DNA from: Plantibacter sp. ME-Dv--P-122b
Lineage (GTDB): Bacteria; Actinomycetota; Actinomycetes; Actinomycetales; Microbacteriaceae
DNA: 64,000 bases
Reading direction: 5' to 3'
Assembly (NCBI RefSeq): GCF_030209375.1
Contig: NZ_JARVSC010000003.1
Coordinates: 868,001 to 932,000, forward strand
Below the pieces are notes generated by a model. The model made no database searches. It had not been told where the DNA came from and saw only the letters and a program-made list of their open reading frames with translations. Position numbers and translations under genes: made by a program. Below, piece by piece: positions 17,351 through 24,840 of the stretch; within the stretch, counting starts at the first letter, position 1, and each line of letters opens with the position of its first letter.

Positions 17351-18080
17351 GGCCGCTCATCACCCCCTGCAGCGAGTACATCCAAGCGGACCAGAGACCA
17401 GACACCATCAACACACCGATCACGATGAGGAGCACGCCGCCGATGATGTTGATCGTGCGGATGTGCCGTTTGAGGAACGCCAGCGACCCCGTGACCCAAC
17501 CGAGTCCGAGCGCGACGAGCAGGAAGGGGATGCCGAGACCGAGGCAGTAGAACAGCCCGAGGAGGGCCCCGCGCCAGGCGGAGCCGCCCGAGAGGGAGAG
17601 CGCACTGATCGCGGTGAGCGTCGGACCGAGGCAGGGCGTCCAGCCGATGGCGAAGACGAAGCCGAGCAGCGGTGCACCGGCGAGGCCGGTGGCGGGTGCC
17701 CAGCTCGTGCGCACCGTGCGCTGCAGCCGGGAGAACTGCCCGATGAAGATGAGCCCCATGAGGATGACGACCGCGCCGAGGACGCGGGTGATGACGCCCT
17801 CCCACTCGACGAACCAGGCGCCGACCGTTCCGACGAACGCCGCGATCGCCACGAACACGACGGTGAAGCCGAGGATGAAGAGACTGACGCCGAGCAGCAC
17901 GCGCCGACGGCCCGCACCGGAGCGCCCCTCCTCGGCCGTCGTCATGCCGCCGACGTATCCGAGGTAGCCGGGGACGAGCGGGAGCACGCACGGCGAGAGG
18001 AAGGACAGCAGACCGGCCGCGATGGCGATCGGGATCGCCACGAGGAGCTGGCCGCCGTAGACGAGCTCGCCGGGGCTCAC
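17334..18080 (-). CDS. ccdA: CcdA-type thiol-disulfide electron carrier
   Basis: Six-helix membrane protein that passes electrons from cytoplasmic thioredoxin to extracytoplasmic thioredoxin-like proteins. It has 248 residues. The two redox cysteines sit in the family motifs SFLSPCVLPLVPGYLGY (about 27-43) and GWTPCLGPTL (about 150). Its start overlaps the resA stop as GTGA, and its end overlaps resB, so the four genes are one tightly coupled operon in the order of use: ResA, CcdA, ResB, CcsB. Confidence 0.95.
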   Translation of the reverse strand: MSPGELVYGGQLLVAIPIAIAAGLLSFLSPCVLPLVPGYLGYVGGMTTAEEGRSGAGRRRVLLGVSLFILGFTVVFVAIAAFVGTVGAWFVEWEGVITRVLGAVVILMGLIFIGQFSRLQRTVRTSWAPATGLAGAPLLGFVFAIGWTPCLGPTLTAISALSLSGGSAWRGALLGLFYCLGLGIPFLLVALGLGWVTGSLAFLKRHIRTINIIGGVLLIVIGVLMVSGLWSAWMYSLQGVMSGLVTPL

Positions 18081-18685
18081 TCTGGGGCGCTCTCGGCGAT
18101 CGTGTCGCGGATGAGGGTGTCGAGGATGGTGCGGTCCTGCAGTTGCCCGAGGATGCGTGCGGCGACCCGGCCCTCGGCGTCGAGGACGATGGTGGTCGGC
18201 ACCGCGTTCGGCGGGACACTGCCCGTGAAGGCGAGCTTCGCCTCCCCGCTGTCCACGTCGAGGATGGAGGGGTAGGTGATGCCGAAGGTGCCGTTGAACG
18301 CCTTCGCGGTGTCGGCGGTGTCGCGGACGTTGACGCCGATGAAGGTGGCGCCCTGGTCGGTGTAGGCCTCGTTGAGCGCCTGCAGGTCCTTCGCCTCAGC
18401 GCGGCAGGGGGCGCAGGCGGCGTACCAGAAGTTCACGACGAGGACCTGGCCCGCGTGGTCGGCGGAGGAGATCTGCTCGCCGTCCTCGCCGACGCCCGAG
18501 AAGCTGATTGGCTCGCCGCGCTCGTCGACCGCGACCTCGGTCACGCTGCCGTCGCCCGCGACGTAGCCCTTGCTGCTGCCCTCGCGGTACTGATCGGCCA
18601 ACGGATCGCTCCCGCACGCCGTGAGCAGCAAGGCCCCGACGGCCAGCACGGCGGCGACGGCGAACGTCCTCGATCTGCGGGCCAT
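18077..18685 (-). CDS. resA: ResA/TlpA-like thioredoxin lipoprotein
   Basis: Membrane-anchored thioredoxin-fold reductant that reduces apocytochrome c haem-binding cysteines. It has 202 residues from the ATG at 18685. The lipobox LLTAC gives Cys24 as the lipidation site. The redox pair CAPC is at 91-94 in NFWYAACAPCRAEA, and the cis-proline region is VPTTIVLD. A long upstream in-frame extension crosses aspS antisense and is rejected. It overlaps the phosphatase stop as TGATG. Confidence 0.94.
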   Translation of the reverse strand: MARRSRTFAVAAVLAVGALLLTACGSDPLADQYREGSSKGYVAGDGSVTEVAVDERGEPISFSGVGEDGEQISSADHAGQVLVVNFWYAACAPCRAEAKDLQALNEAYTDQGATFIGVNVRDTADTAKAFNGTFGITYPSILDVDSGEAKLAFTGSVPPNAVPTTIVLDAEGRVAARILGQLQDRTILDTLIRDTIAESAPE

Positions 18686-19320
18686 CAGACGGCCCCGACA
18701 TCGGTCGCGCCGGACGCGAGACGGGCAGCCGGGTCGACGTAGCCGACCTCGAGGAAGCCGTGCTCGGTCCGTTCGAAGGTGGTGATGCTCGACAGGGCGC
18801 AGCGTCGCTTCCGCGGGTCGTGACGATACGGCGCCCCGACGATCGAGCTGTGCAGCATCCAGATCGGCAGCTGGTGGCTGACGATGACGACGTCGCCGGA
18901 CGGCGTCGCACGCCAGGCGTCCTCGACGGCCGCGGTCATGCGGTTGACGATCGACGCGTAGGGCTCGCCCCAGCTCGGGCGGGACGGGTTGCGGAGCTTG
19001 GGCCAGTTGAGCGGGTTCTTCAGGGCGCGACTCATGCGCTTGCCCTCGAACTCGTTGAACGGTTCGATCACGCGCGGCTCGGAGACGACGGCGAGGCCGA
19101 AGGCGGCGGCGACCGGTGCGGCGGACTCCTGCGTGCGCTGCAACGGGGACGCGTAGAGGGCGCCCACCGTGCGGTCGCGGCTCACGAGGTCGTCGGCGGC
19201 GGCCTGCGCCATGCGCTCGCCGAGCTCCGACAGTCGGAATGCGGGGAGTCGACCGTAGAGCACACGAGAAGGGTTGTGCACCTCGCCGTGACGCACGAGA
19301 TGGATCTGGTCGGCTACCAC
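18685..19320 (-). CDS. Histidine phosphatase family protein
   Basis: Phosphoglycerate-mutase-like phosphatase of 211 residues. The phosphohistidine motif LVRHGE is at about 9-14, the second conserved pair is in SPLQRTQES, and IVSHQLPIW holds the late histidine. The substrate is unknown. Start choice: GTG at 19320 has TACACT exactly 6 nt upstream, whereas the earlier GTG at 19383 has nothing and would nearly touch aspS. It heads the resA-ccdA-resB-ccsB operon, a place this family often takes in actinobacteria. Confidence 0.9.
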   Translation of the reverse strand: MVADQIHLVRHGEVHNPSRVLYGRLPAFRLSELGERMAQAAADDLVSRDRTVGALYASPLQRTQESAAPVAAAFGLAVVSEPRVIEPFNEFEGKRMSRALKNPLNWPKLRNPSRPSWGEPYASIVNRMTAAVEDAWRATPSGDVVIVSHQLPIWMLHSSIVGAPYRHDPRKRRCALSSITTFERTEHGFLEVGYVDPAARLASGATDVGAV

Positions 19321-19326
19321 CCTCCA

Positions 19327-19332
19327 AGTGTA
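19327..19332 (-). promoter_or_regulatory. -10 hexamer TACACT for the phosphatase-res operon
   Basis: Minus-strand TACACT, TGGAGG, GTG. The GGAGG lies directly against the GTG, where it cannot work as a Shine-Dalgarno; leaderless initiation explains the start. Confidence 0.6.
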
Positions 19333-19393
19333 CGTTTCCCCAAGCTGCGGATTCACCGTGACCTCCGTCCAGGTCCGAGCCACGAGCGACGGC

Positions 19394-19399
19394 TAAGCT
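19394..19399 (+). promoter_or_regulatory. -10 hexamer TAAGCT for aspS
   Basis: TAAGCT then GTCGGG then GTG; 62 bases from the divergent hexamer at 19327. Confidence 0.6.
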
Positions 19400-19405
19400 G
19401 TCGGG

Positions 19406-20746
19406 GTGAGTGAACGCGTCGTTGTGAAGAACCTGGCCGCCCTGTCCGACGGTCCCGTCACCGTCTCCGGATGGGTCGAGACCGTCCGCGACCAGAAGAA
19501 GGTGCAGTTCGTCGTCCTCCGCGACGAGAGCGGCGCCGTCCAGCTGGTGAACCCGGCGGTCCGCGAGGTCGACCCGGAGGTCGAGGGCTCCGCCGAGCGC
19601 CTCGCCACCACCGAGGCGATCTCCGCCCTCGCGCACGGCTCCTTCATCACCGTCACCGGCGAGCTCAAGCACGACGAACGCGTCAAGCTCGGCGGCATCG
19701 AGGTCAAGGTCGCGACGCTCGAGGTCGTCACCGCCGCCAACCCCGAGACGCCGATCGCAGCGGACTCCTCGCTCGACAAGCGGCTCGACTGGCGTTTCCT
19801 CGACCTGCGTCAGCCGAAGCAGGCCCTGATCTTCCGCATCCAGACCACGTTTGAGCACGCGCTGCGTCAGTACTGGATCGACAACGACTTCATCGAGATC
19901 CACACCCCGAAGCTCATGGCGAGCGCGAGCGAGTCGCGTGCCGAGCTCTTCGAGGTCGACTACTTCGAGGGCAAGGCGTACCTCGCGCAGTCGCCGCAGT
20001 TCTTCAAGCAGATGGCGCAGTCGGCCGGCTTCGGCAAGGTGTTCGAGGTCGGACCGGCATTCCGCGCCGACCCGTCGTTCACCAGCCGACACGCGACCGA
20101 GTTCACGAGCGTCGACGCCGAGATCAGCTGGATCGAGTCCCACGAGGACGTCATGCAGCTGCACGAGGAGCTCCTCGTCGCCGGCTTCACGGCGGTCAAG
20201 GAGAAGCACGGCGAGCAGATCTCCGAGCTCTTCGGCATCGAGCTCGAGGTCCCGTCGCGTCCGTTCCCGCGCATCCCGCTGGCCGAGGCCAAGCGCATCG
20301 TCGCCGAGCGCGGCTACGAGATCCCTCGTGCCGACGACGACATGGACCCCGAGGGCGAGCGTCAGATCGCGGCCTACGTCAAGGAGACCTTCGGTCACGA
20401 CTTCGTCTTCCTGACCGACTACGCGTCGAGCATCCGGCCGTTCTACCACATGCGCAACGCCGAGGACGGCTCGCTCACCAACAGCTACGACCTCATCTAC
20501 AACGGCGTCGAGATCTCCACGGGCGCGCAGCGCGAGCACCGCGTCGACGTCCTCGTCGAGCAGGCCAAGGAGAAGGGCCTGGAGCCCGAGGAGCTCGAGT
20601 TCTACCTCGACTTCTTCCGCTACGGCGTCCCGGCGCACGGCGGCTTCGGCATGGGCCTCGCCCGCGTGCTCATGCTCATGCTGCACGAGACCTCCATCCG
20701 TGAGGTCACCTACCTGTTCCGCGGCCCGACCCGCCTCGCCCCGTAA
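19406..20746 (+). CDS. aspS: Aspartyl-tRNA synthetase, short archaeal-type (aspartate--tRNA(Asn) ligase type)
   Basis: Class IIb synthetase that charges tRNA with aspartate. It has 446 residues, the length of archaeal AspRS, and lacks the GAD insertion that makes bacterial AspRS about 590 residues. An N-terminal OB-fold (about 1-105) precedes the catalytic domain with motif 2 around FRADPSFTSRHATEF and motif 3 GMGLARVLML. Enzymes of this type are often non-discriminating and also make Asp-tRNA(Asn) for amidation by GatCAB; that is inference here. AsnRS is similar in fold, so a residue-level check of the anticodon-binding loop would be needed. Downstream flavodoxin follows after 18 bases. Confidence 0.9.
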   Translation: MSERVVVKNLAALSDGPVTVSGWVETVRDQKKVQFVVLRDESGAVQLVNPAVREVDPEVEGSAERLATTEAISALAHGSFITVTGELKHDERVKLGGIEVKVATLEVVTAANPETPIAADSSLDKRLDWRFLDLRQPKQALIFRIQTTFEHALRQYWIDNDFIEIHTPKLMASASESRAELFEVDYFEGKAYLAQSPQFFKQMAQSAGFGKVFEVGPAFRADPSFTSRHATEFTSVDAEISWIESHEDVMQLHEELLVAGFTAVKEKHGEQISELFGIELEVPSRPFPRIPLAEAKRIVAERGYEIPRADDDMDPEGERQIAAYVKETFGHDFVFLTDYASSIRPFYHMRNAEDGSLTNSYDLIYNGVEISTGAQREHRVDVLVEQAKEKGLEPEELEFYLDFFRYGVPAHGGFGMGLARVLMLMLHETSIREVTYLFRGPTRLAP

Positions 20747-20764
20747 CCCCGCAAGAAGGACGCC

Positions 20765-21217
20765 ATGCAGATCGTCATCCTGTACGGGACCGAATCCGGC
20801 AACGCCGAACGCCTGGCCGGCGACCTCGGCAAGGCCATCGGCTCACAGCACCAGTGGCGCGTCGTCGACCTCGGCGACGTCGACCCCGCGGAGCTGTCGA
20901 CCGACGAGATCCACATCTTCATCACGTCGACGTACGGCGACGGCCTCCTCGGTGAGACCGGCCAGATCTTCTACGAGGCGCTCGAGGAGTCCGACGTCGA
21001 GCTCGACGGGCTCCGGTACGCCATCTTCGGGCTGGGCGACAGCAGCTACGAGGACACGTACAACCAGGGCAGCTCGCTGCTCGACGCCATCCTCACCGAG
21101 CACGGCGCGACCCGCTTCGGTGAGTTCGGTCTGCACGACGACGGCGGGTTCGAGCGGAAGAAGGACGTCGCGCTCGCCTGGCTGCCCGGCGTGCTCTCCG
21201 CAGCAGAACAGCTCTGA
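20765..21217 (+). CDS. Flavodoxin domain protein
   Basis: Soluble FMN protein of 150 residues. The phosphate-binding loop YGTESGNAE is at about 8-16. TSTYGDGLLGE (54-64) and FGLGDSSYEDTYNQGS match the two isoalloxazine loops. It has the short-chain flavodoxin size and lies 18 bases after aspS with the Shine-Dalgarno AGAAGGA, so it is probably cotranscribed. It is MioC-like in its glutamate- and aspartate-rich surface, but the electron partner is not evident here. Confidence 0.92.
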   Translation: MQIVILYGTESGNAERLAGDLGKAIGSQHQWRVVDLGDVDPAELSTDEIHIFITSTYGDGLLGETGQIFYEALEESDVELDGLRYAIFGLGDSSYEDTYNQGSSLLDAILTEHGATRFGEFGLHDDGGFERKKDVALAWLPGVLSAAEQL

Positions 21218-21306
21218 CCTCCGCTCTGGTGCGTGCTCGGACGCGACGGTAGCGTGACTCGCACCGGCCGTGCGGCGTCTTCGCACGTGAGCGAGGGGTG
21301 AGCCAG

Positions 21307-22083
21307 ATGAACGCGACCGCCGAATCCGTGGTCCTGCGCCTTCGTGCGGCGGGGTGTGTCTTCGCCGAGGACGAGGTGGCACTGCTCCTCGCCGAGTCGG
21401 ACGACCCGGACCGACTGGAACGGATGGTCGCGGCACGGGTCGCCGGCCGGCCGCTCGAACACGTCCTCGGCTGGGTCGCGTTCCGAGGCCGCCGGGTGGT
21501 CGTCGAGGACGGGGTCTTCGTGCCGAGGCGGCGGACCGAGCTCCTGGTCGACGTCGCCCTCCCACGCCTCCGGAACGGTTCGGTGGTCGTCGAACTCTGC
21601 TGCGGTGCGGCGGCCGTCGGGAGCGCACTCCTCTCCGAGACGCCCGGCCCGATCGATGTCTGGGCGTCGGACATCGACCCCGCCGCGGTGGACTGCGCAC
21701 GCCGCAACCTCGAGTCGCTCGGCGGGCACGCCCTGCCCGGCGACCTGTTCGGCGGGCTGCCCGAAGCGCTTGCCGGGCGCGTCGACCTCCTGCTCGCGAA
21801 CGCGCCCTACGTCCCGACGGCGTCGATGTCGACGATGCCCCCTGAGGCTCGGGAGCACGAGGCCGCGGTCGCCCTCGACGGCGGTGCCGACGGACTCGAC
21901 GTGCAGCGTCGGATCATCGCGCGGGCCCCTGACTGGCTTGCGCCGGCCGGCGCCGTCCTGATCGAGACGAGCGAACGTCAGGCCCCCGAGACCGCCGAAC
22001 TCATGCGAGCGGTGGGCCTCACGACGTCGATCGTCCGCGACGACGACCTCGACGGCACCGTCGCCGTCGGGGTCATGGTCTGA
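21307..22083 (+). CDS. PrmC-related putative protein-glutamine methyltransferase
   Basis: SAM-dependent methyltransferase of the HemK/PrmC family, 258 residues. It has an N-terminal helical part with GRPLEHVLGW, then the SAM fold with VVELCCGAAAVGSAL (motif I, about 95-109). The family catalytic tetrad NPPY is replaced by NAPY (about 166), the form seen in the PrmC-related subfamily rather than PrmC itself. The substrate is therefore uncertain. The ATG at 21307 has GAGGGG 8 nt upstream; the GTG at 21298 is too close to it. A TAGCGT hexamer at 21250 may be its -10. Confidence 0.85.
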   Translation: MNATAESVVLRLRAAGCVFAEDEVALLLAESDDPDRLERMVAARVAGRPLEHVLGWVAFRGRRVVVEDGVFVPRRRTELLVDVALPRLRNGSVVVELCCGAAAVGSALLSETPGPIDVWASDIDPAAVDCARRNLESLGGHALPGDLFGGLPEALAGRVDLLLANAPYVPTASMSTMPPEAREHEAAVALDGGADGLDVQRRIIARAPDWLAPAGAVLIETSERQAPETAELMRAVGLTTSIVRDDDLDGTVAVGVMV

Positions 22084-22101
22084 GTCCTGCGGGCTCCGGG
22101 C

Positions 22102-22410
22102 TCAGTCGAGCTGGAAGTCGACCGCGGAGCGCTCGACCACGAGCTGACGGACGATCTGCACCACGCGCACGTGCTCCGGGTGGACCTGGTAGCGCTCCAG
22201 CGCTTCGAGGCTCGGGTAGTCGCCGACCAGCACGACGTCCCAGTTGCTCTCGGGGTAGGCGATGTTGCGGCCGACCTGGAGGTGCTCGATGTCGTTCGGC
22301 ATGAACCCGGCGAGTGCCTCGAGTTCGGACTGCATCGTGGCGAAGGCCTCGTCGCGACCGGCTTCGTCGGTTGCCGCCAGCTTCCAGCTGACGATGTGGC
22401 GGATGGTCAC
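22102..22410 (-). CDS. Dabb-family stress-responsive alpha/beta barrel protein
   Basis: Small 102-residue dimeric-barrel protein. It starts TIRHIVSWKL, followed by the acidic helix and YPESNWDVVLVGDYPSLEALERYQVHPEH, which are the landmarks of the Dabb fold. Members are ferredoxin-like dimers of varied or unknown function. The GTG start has GGGGG upstream. Convergent with the PrmC-like gene and transcribed after the glutaredoxin-like gene. Confidence 0.88.
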   Translation of the reverse strand: MTIRHIVSWKLAATDEAGRDEAFATMQSELEALAGFMPNDIEHLQVGRNIAYPESNWDVVLVGDYPSLEALERYQVHPEHVRVVQIVRQLVVERSAVDFQLD

Positions 22411-22450
22411 TGGGCCCCCAAGGGTCGGTGTGGATGGATGGACGTGCGGA

Positions 22451-22711
22451 TCAGCCGGCGAGCAACGCGGACCGCAGGCGGTCGGGGTCGATCCGCCAGT
22501 AATTGTGCACCCTGCCGTCGATGAGGACGACGGGGATCTCCTCCCAGTGACGGTCGTGGAGTGCAGGATCGTCGAGGATCGAGAGTTCCTCGCGTTCGAT
22601 CGCGGGGCCGTCGGACGGGAGGCCTGCGACCACCTCGTCGATCACGGCACGGGCGTCGTCGCAGAGGTGGCAGCCGGGCTTGCCGATGAGCGTGACGTGC
22701 AGAGTGGACAC
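22451..22711 (-). CDS. Glutaredoxin-like / DUF836 thiol protein
   Basis: An 86-residue thioredoxin-fold protein with GKPGCHLCDDA near the N-terminus, giving a CxxC pair, and EIPVVLIDGRV as the cis-proline strand. This pattern fits the small glutaredoxin family protein common in actinobacteria. The GTG at 22711 is chosen because TACAGT lies 7 nt before it; an earlier GTG at 22747 has no signal. It probably acts in cytosolic thiol exchange, possibly with mycothiol (inference). Confidence 0.85.
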   Translation of the reverse strand: MSTLHVTLIGKPGCHLCDDARAVIDEVVAGLPSDGPAIEREELSILDDPALHDRHWEEIPVVLIDGRVHNYWRIDPDRLRSALLAG

Positions 22712-22718
22712 CTCCTCA

Positions 22719-22724
22719 ACTGTA
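22719..22724 (-). promoter_or_regulatory. -10 hexamer TACAGT for the glutaredoxin-like gene
   Basis: Minus-strand TACAGT with 7 nt to the GTG at 22711. Confidence 0.45.
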
Positions 22725-22903
22725 CGGGGTGCCCGACGTCCGAGCACATCCAGGGAACCGACATGTGTGGTGTTTCACGGCCACATCTGACACGATGCCG
22801 GAATGATGATGCCGCTGAACCCAGGAATGAGAACCATGGGTGTCGATGCCGTCAGGCTCAGACACTCTGGCATGCGCCGGTCGAGGTCCGTTGTCATTGA
22901 GTG

Positions 22904-23203
22904 ATGCCTACACATTCCGAAGCCGCGACCATCCTCGGCGAGCGGTTGCGCGCCGCTCGCAACGAGCGCCAGCTGACCCTCGAGGACCTCGGCGTGCTGG
23001 CCGGGATGCACTGGACGAACATCGGCAAGATCGAGCGGGGGCAGGTGCACCCGAGCGTTGAGACACTCGTCCGACTGAGCACCGCGCTCGACCTCGACCC
23101 GGCCCCGTTCATCACGGGTCTCAACGCCGACATGTACCCGGGACGGGCGCACAAGTTGACGGCGCGCGACCTGCTGGCCGCTCGCCGCGAACTGGAACGC
23201 TGA
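22904..23203 (+). CDS. XRE-family helix-turn-helix regulator
   Basis: A 99-residue DNA-binding protein. The HTH spans about 11-65: LGERLRAARNERQLTLEDLG, MHWTNIGKIERGQVHPSVETL. No sensor domain is present; a basic C-terminal tail follows (RDLLAARRELER). The ATG at 22904 and a GTG one codon earlier are both possible; TGTCAT is 6 nt before the ATG. The 190-base upstream region holds no convincing gene. Target unknown; no restriction-modification or toxin genes lie next to it. Confidence 0.88.
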   Translation: MPTHSEAATILGERLRAARNERQLTLEDLGVLAGMHWTNIGKIERGQVHPSVETLVRLSTALDLDPAPFITGLNADMYPGRAHKLTARDLLAARRELER

Positions 23204-23245
23204 CCCGCGCGTCGGAGACCGCACCCCTCCACCTGATGGCGCCCC

Positions 23246-23554
23246 TCAGAAGGTGACCCGCCAGAGGTACTGGTGACCACCGGGACGGAACCAGGACACC
23301 TGCACACTGGTCGCGCGGGCCAGCTCGGTGCCCATCACCTCGAACTCCAGGGCGCTCCCCGGCGTCAGGCGACACGGTTCCAGTGGAGCGAGGAGTCCAG
23401 GCCCGATCAGGCGCAGCACGACCCAGTGGACGGCTTCGTCACCGACGTTCCGGAGTCGATACCGAGGTGCGTCGTCTCGTTCGACGACGAACGGCACCCG
23501 GTACGCGAGTTCGCGTCGATTGCGGCGGACGGTTGGCGGGAGATCGCGGGTCAT
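23246..23554 (-). CDS. Hypothetical protein
   Basis: A 102-residue protein that I do not recognise. It starts with a basic stretch (MTRDLPPTVRRNRR), then alternating strands such as PRYRLRNVGDEAVHWVVLRL and PGSALEFEVMGTEL, which suggests a small all-beta domain. No signal peptide and no cysteine. Convergent with the XRE gene and without an obvious partner. The open frame and codon use are consistent with a real gene. Confidence 0.6.
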   Translation of the reverse strand: MTRDLPPTVRRNRRELAYRVPFVVERDDAPRYRLRNVGDEAVHWVVLRLIGPGLLAPLEPCRLTPGSALEFEVMGTELARATSVQVSWFRPGGHQYLWRVTF

Positions 23555-23731
23555 GTGAAGAACCTACGAAGGACCGCCGACGATCTCGGGGCGACGGACC
23601 GCGTGCCGCGACGCGCTGTGGATCAGTCCTCTCCTGCCTCACCTGTGGAGGAACCTCGGCACCGCTCGACCTGCGGAGACGGTGGGCCAGGCAGGAACCG
23701 CGAACGAGGCGATCACCTCGCCAACGCCAGA

Positions 23732-23760
23732 AAGCGCCGTGCCCGAATGGGCAGGCGCTT
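23732..23760 (-). terminator. Terminator hairpin downstream of the bS22 gene
   Basis: Minus-strand stem AAGCGCC...GGCGCTT with an inner TGCCC/GGGCA stem and ATTC loop, followed by TTCTGG. A smaller stem, TGCTCCG/CGGAGCA, sits between it and the stop. Confidence 0.65.
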
Positions 23761-23804
23761 CCGGTGGACGAAGAGTCGTCAGGTGCTCCGAGCGGAGCAG
23801 CCGG

Positions 23805-23903
23805 CTACTTCTTGTTGCGGCGCTGGTGACGGGTCTTGCGAAGCAGCTTGCGGTGCTTCTTCTTCGCCATACGCTTGCGGCGCTTCTTGATAACAGAACC
23901 CAC
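23805..23903 (-). CDS. Small basic ribosomal protein bS22 (AURKAIP1/COX24 domain)
   Basis: A 32-residue protein, GSVIKKRRKRMAKKKHRKLL then RKTRHQRRNKK, with more than half Lys or Arg. This is the tiny actinobacterial 30S subunit protein bS22, related to the AURKAIP1/COX24 domain. The GTG at 23903 is preceded by GAGG at a good distance. The preceding HTH gene, 139 bases upstream, keeps the same order as in other actinobacteria, where this pair lies close to proC; here proC is about 4.7 kb away. It has its own candidate promoter at 23973. Confidence 0.93.
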   Translation of the reverse strand: MGSVIKKRRKRMAKKKHRKLLRKTRHQRRNKK

Positions 23904-23956
23904 GGATTTACCTCACAGAATTGGGGGGCTTGGCCGCAGGGATCGCGACCGAAGAG

Positions 23957-23978
23957 AACAAGTCTTGTTGCCAGTCTA
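23957..23978 (-). promoter_or_regulatory. Promoter and palindromic operator candidate for the bS22 gene
   Basis: Minus-strand -10 TAGACT at 23973-23978. The perfect odd palindrome AACAAG-T-CTTGTT occupies 23957-23969, across the expected transcription start, a position fit for a repressor. Confidence 0.5.
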
Positions 23979-24042
23979 GCCGATTGCAGCGCGCGTCGTT
24001 CACACGCCGTACGCCTGCAGGCTGCTAGGAGCGGGAAACGCC

Positions 24043-24237
24043 TCAGCCGGCGTCGGCGACCGGGCGCTGCCGGACGGCGTCGACGGCGGTCTCCGGCACC
24101 CGGAACGACTTCCCGAATCGGATGGCCGGGAGTTCCCCCGAATGCACCAGGCGATACACGGTCATCTTGGACACCCGCATCATCTCGGCGACTTCGGCGA
24201 CGGTGAGGAAGCGGACGTCGGCAGTGTCCTGCGTCAT
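24043..24237 (-). CDS. Helix-turn-helix protein of the excisionase/BldC-like family
   Basis: A 64-residue single-domain DNA-binding protein: FLTVAEVAEMMRVSKMTVYR forms the HTH, and LVHSGELPAIRFGKSFRVP is the wing, as in MerR/excisionase-type domains. The ATG at 24237 has AGGAGGGG just upstream; the earlier ATG at 24300 would add a basic stretch and is rejected. A TAGAGT hexamer lies about 65 bases upstream. It is conserved next to bS22 in actinobacteria. Target unknown. Confidence 0.9.
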   Translation of the reverse strand: MTQDTADVRFLTVAEVAEMMRVSKMTVYRLVHSGELPAIRFGKSFRVPETAVDAVRQRPVADAG

Positions 24238-24363
24238 CGAACCCCTCCTGCGCCTCTGGAAACCTGCTTGAACGGCGCTCCGAGGACCGGGACGCCGCAT
24301 GGCAACTCTAGAGGGCCGACGCCCGCCCTGTACATCCCCTGTGTGAACGGTATGGGGGCTGGG

Positions 24364-24768
24364 TCACGGGCGGAGCTTCTTCGTGACCGACTGCACTGCG
24401 TGCGTCACGTCCGCAGCGACCTTGCCGACCGATCCCGCGACCGCCTTGGCCTGGTCCGGCAGCGACAGCGCAGCGAAGTCGACACCGTCGTCCTGGTAGT
24501 CGACGCTGAGGAACGGGATGAGCCAGTCCTCCACGTCCTCGAGCGGCGCCGAGTCCAGGCTGTAGTAGCGGTGCTGCCCCTCCTCGCGCACCTCCACGAG
24601 CTCTGCTTCGCGCAGGACCTTGAGGTGTTTCGACACCGTCGGTTGGCTGAGGCCGAGCTGCGCGACGATCTCGGAGACGCTCGTCCCGGTGCCACCGTGC
24701 CGTTCGAGCAGCAGCGCGAGGATGTCCCGCCTGGTGGTGTCAGCGATCACGTCGAAAATGTCGGCCAT
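24364..24768 (-). CDS. ArsR-family winged-helix regulator
   Basis: A 134-residue repressor-like protein. The winged HTH covers about 1-85: MADIFDVIADTTRRDILALL, then VSEIVAQLGLSQPTVSKHLK and the wing VREEGQHRYYSL. No cysteine metal site is seen, so metal sensing is unlikely. The C-terminal part (about 95-134) is a helix ending in KKLRP. The ATG is set by TATCGT 6 nt upstream. It is divergent from the K+ channel-transporter genes by 72 bases and may control them, but this is untested. Confidence 0.9.
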   Translation of the reverse strand: MADIFDVIADTTRRDILALLLERHGGTGTSVSEIVAQLGLSQPTVSKHLKVLREAELVEVREEGQHRYYSLDSAPLEDVEDWLIPFLSVDYQDDGVDFAALSLPDQAKAVAGSVGKVAADVTHAVQSVTKKLRP

Positions 24769-24774
24769 GGTCCA

Positions 24775-24780
24775 ACGATA
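24775..24780 (-). promoter_or_regulatory. -10 hexamer TATCGT for the ArsR-family gene
   Basis: Minus-strand TATCGT, TGGACC, ATG; leaderless geometry. Confidence 0.55.
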
Positions 24781-24840
24781 GTGATGGAGCGCACGGAGTA
24801 CCATTGCCTCCGGCGCAGTCCTGAGGTGTTGAGGGGTCAG

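Noticed and set aside
22764-22904. Two short frames before the XRE gene, one with several Cys codons and one starting MMMP that ends in a TGATG overlap
   Set aside because: Third-position G/C is low in the first and only average in the second, and no promoter or Shine-Dalgarno fits. The Cys codons are scattered, unlike the paired ones at 32107.
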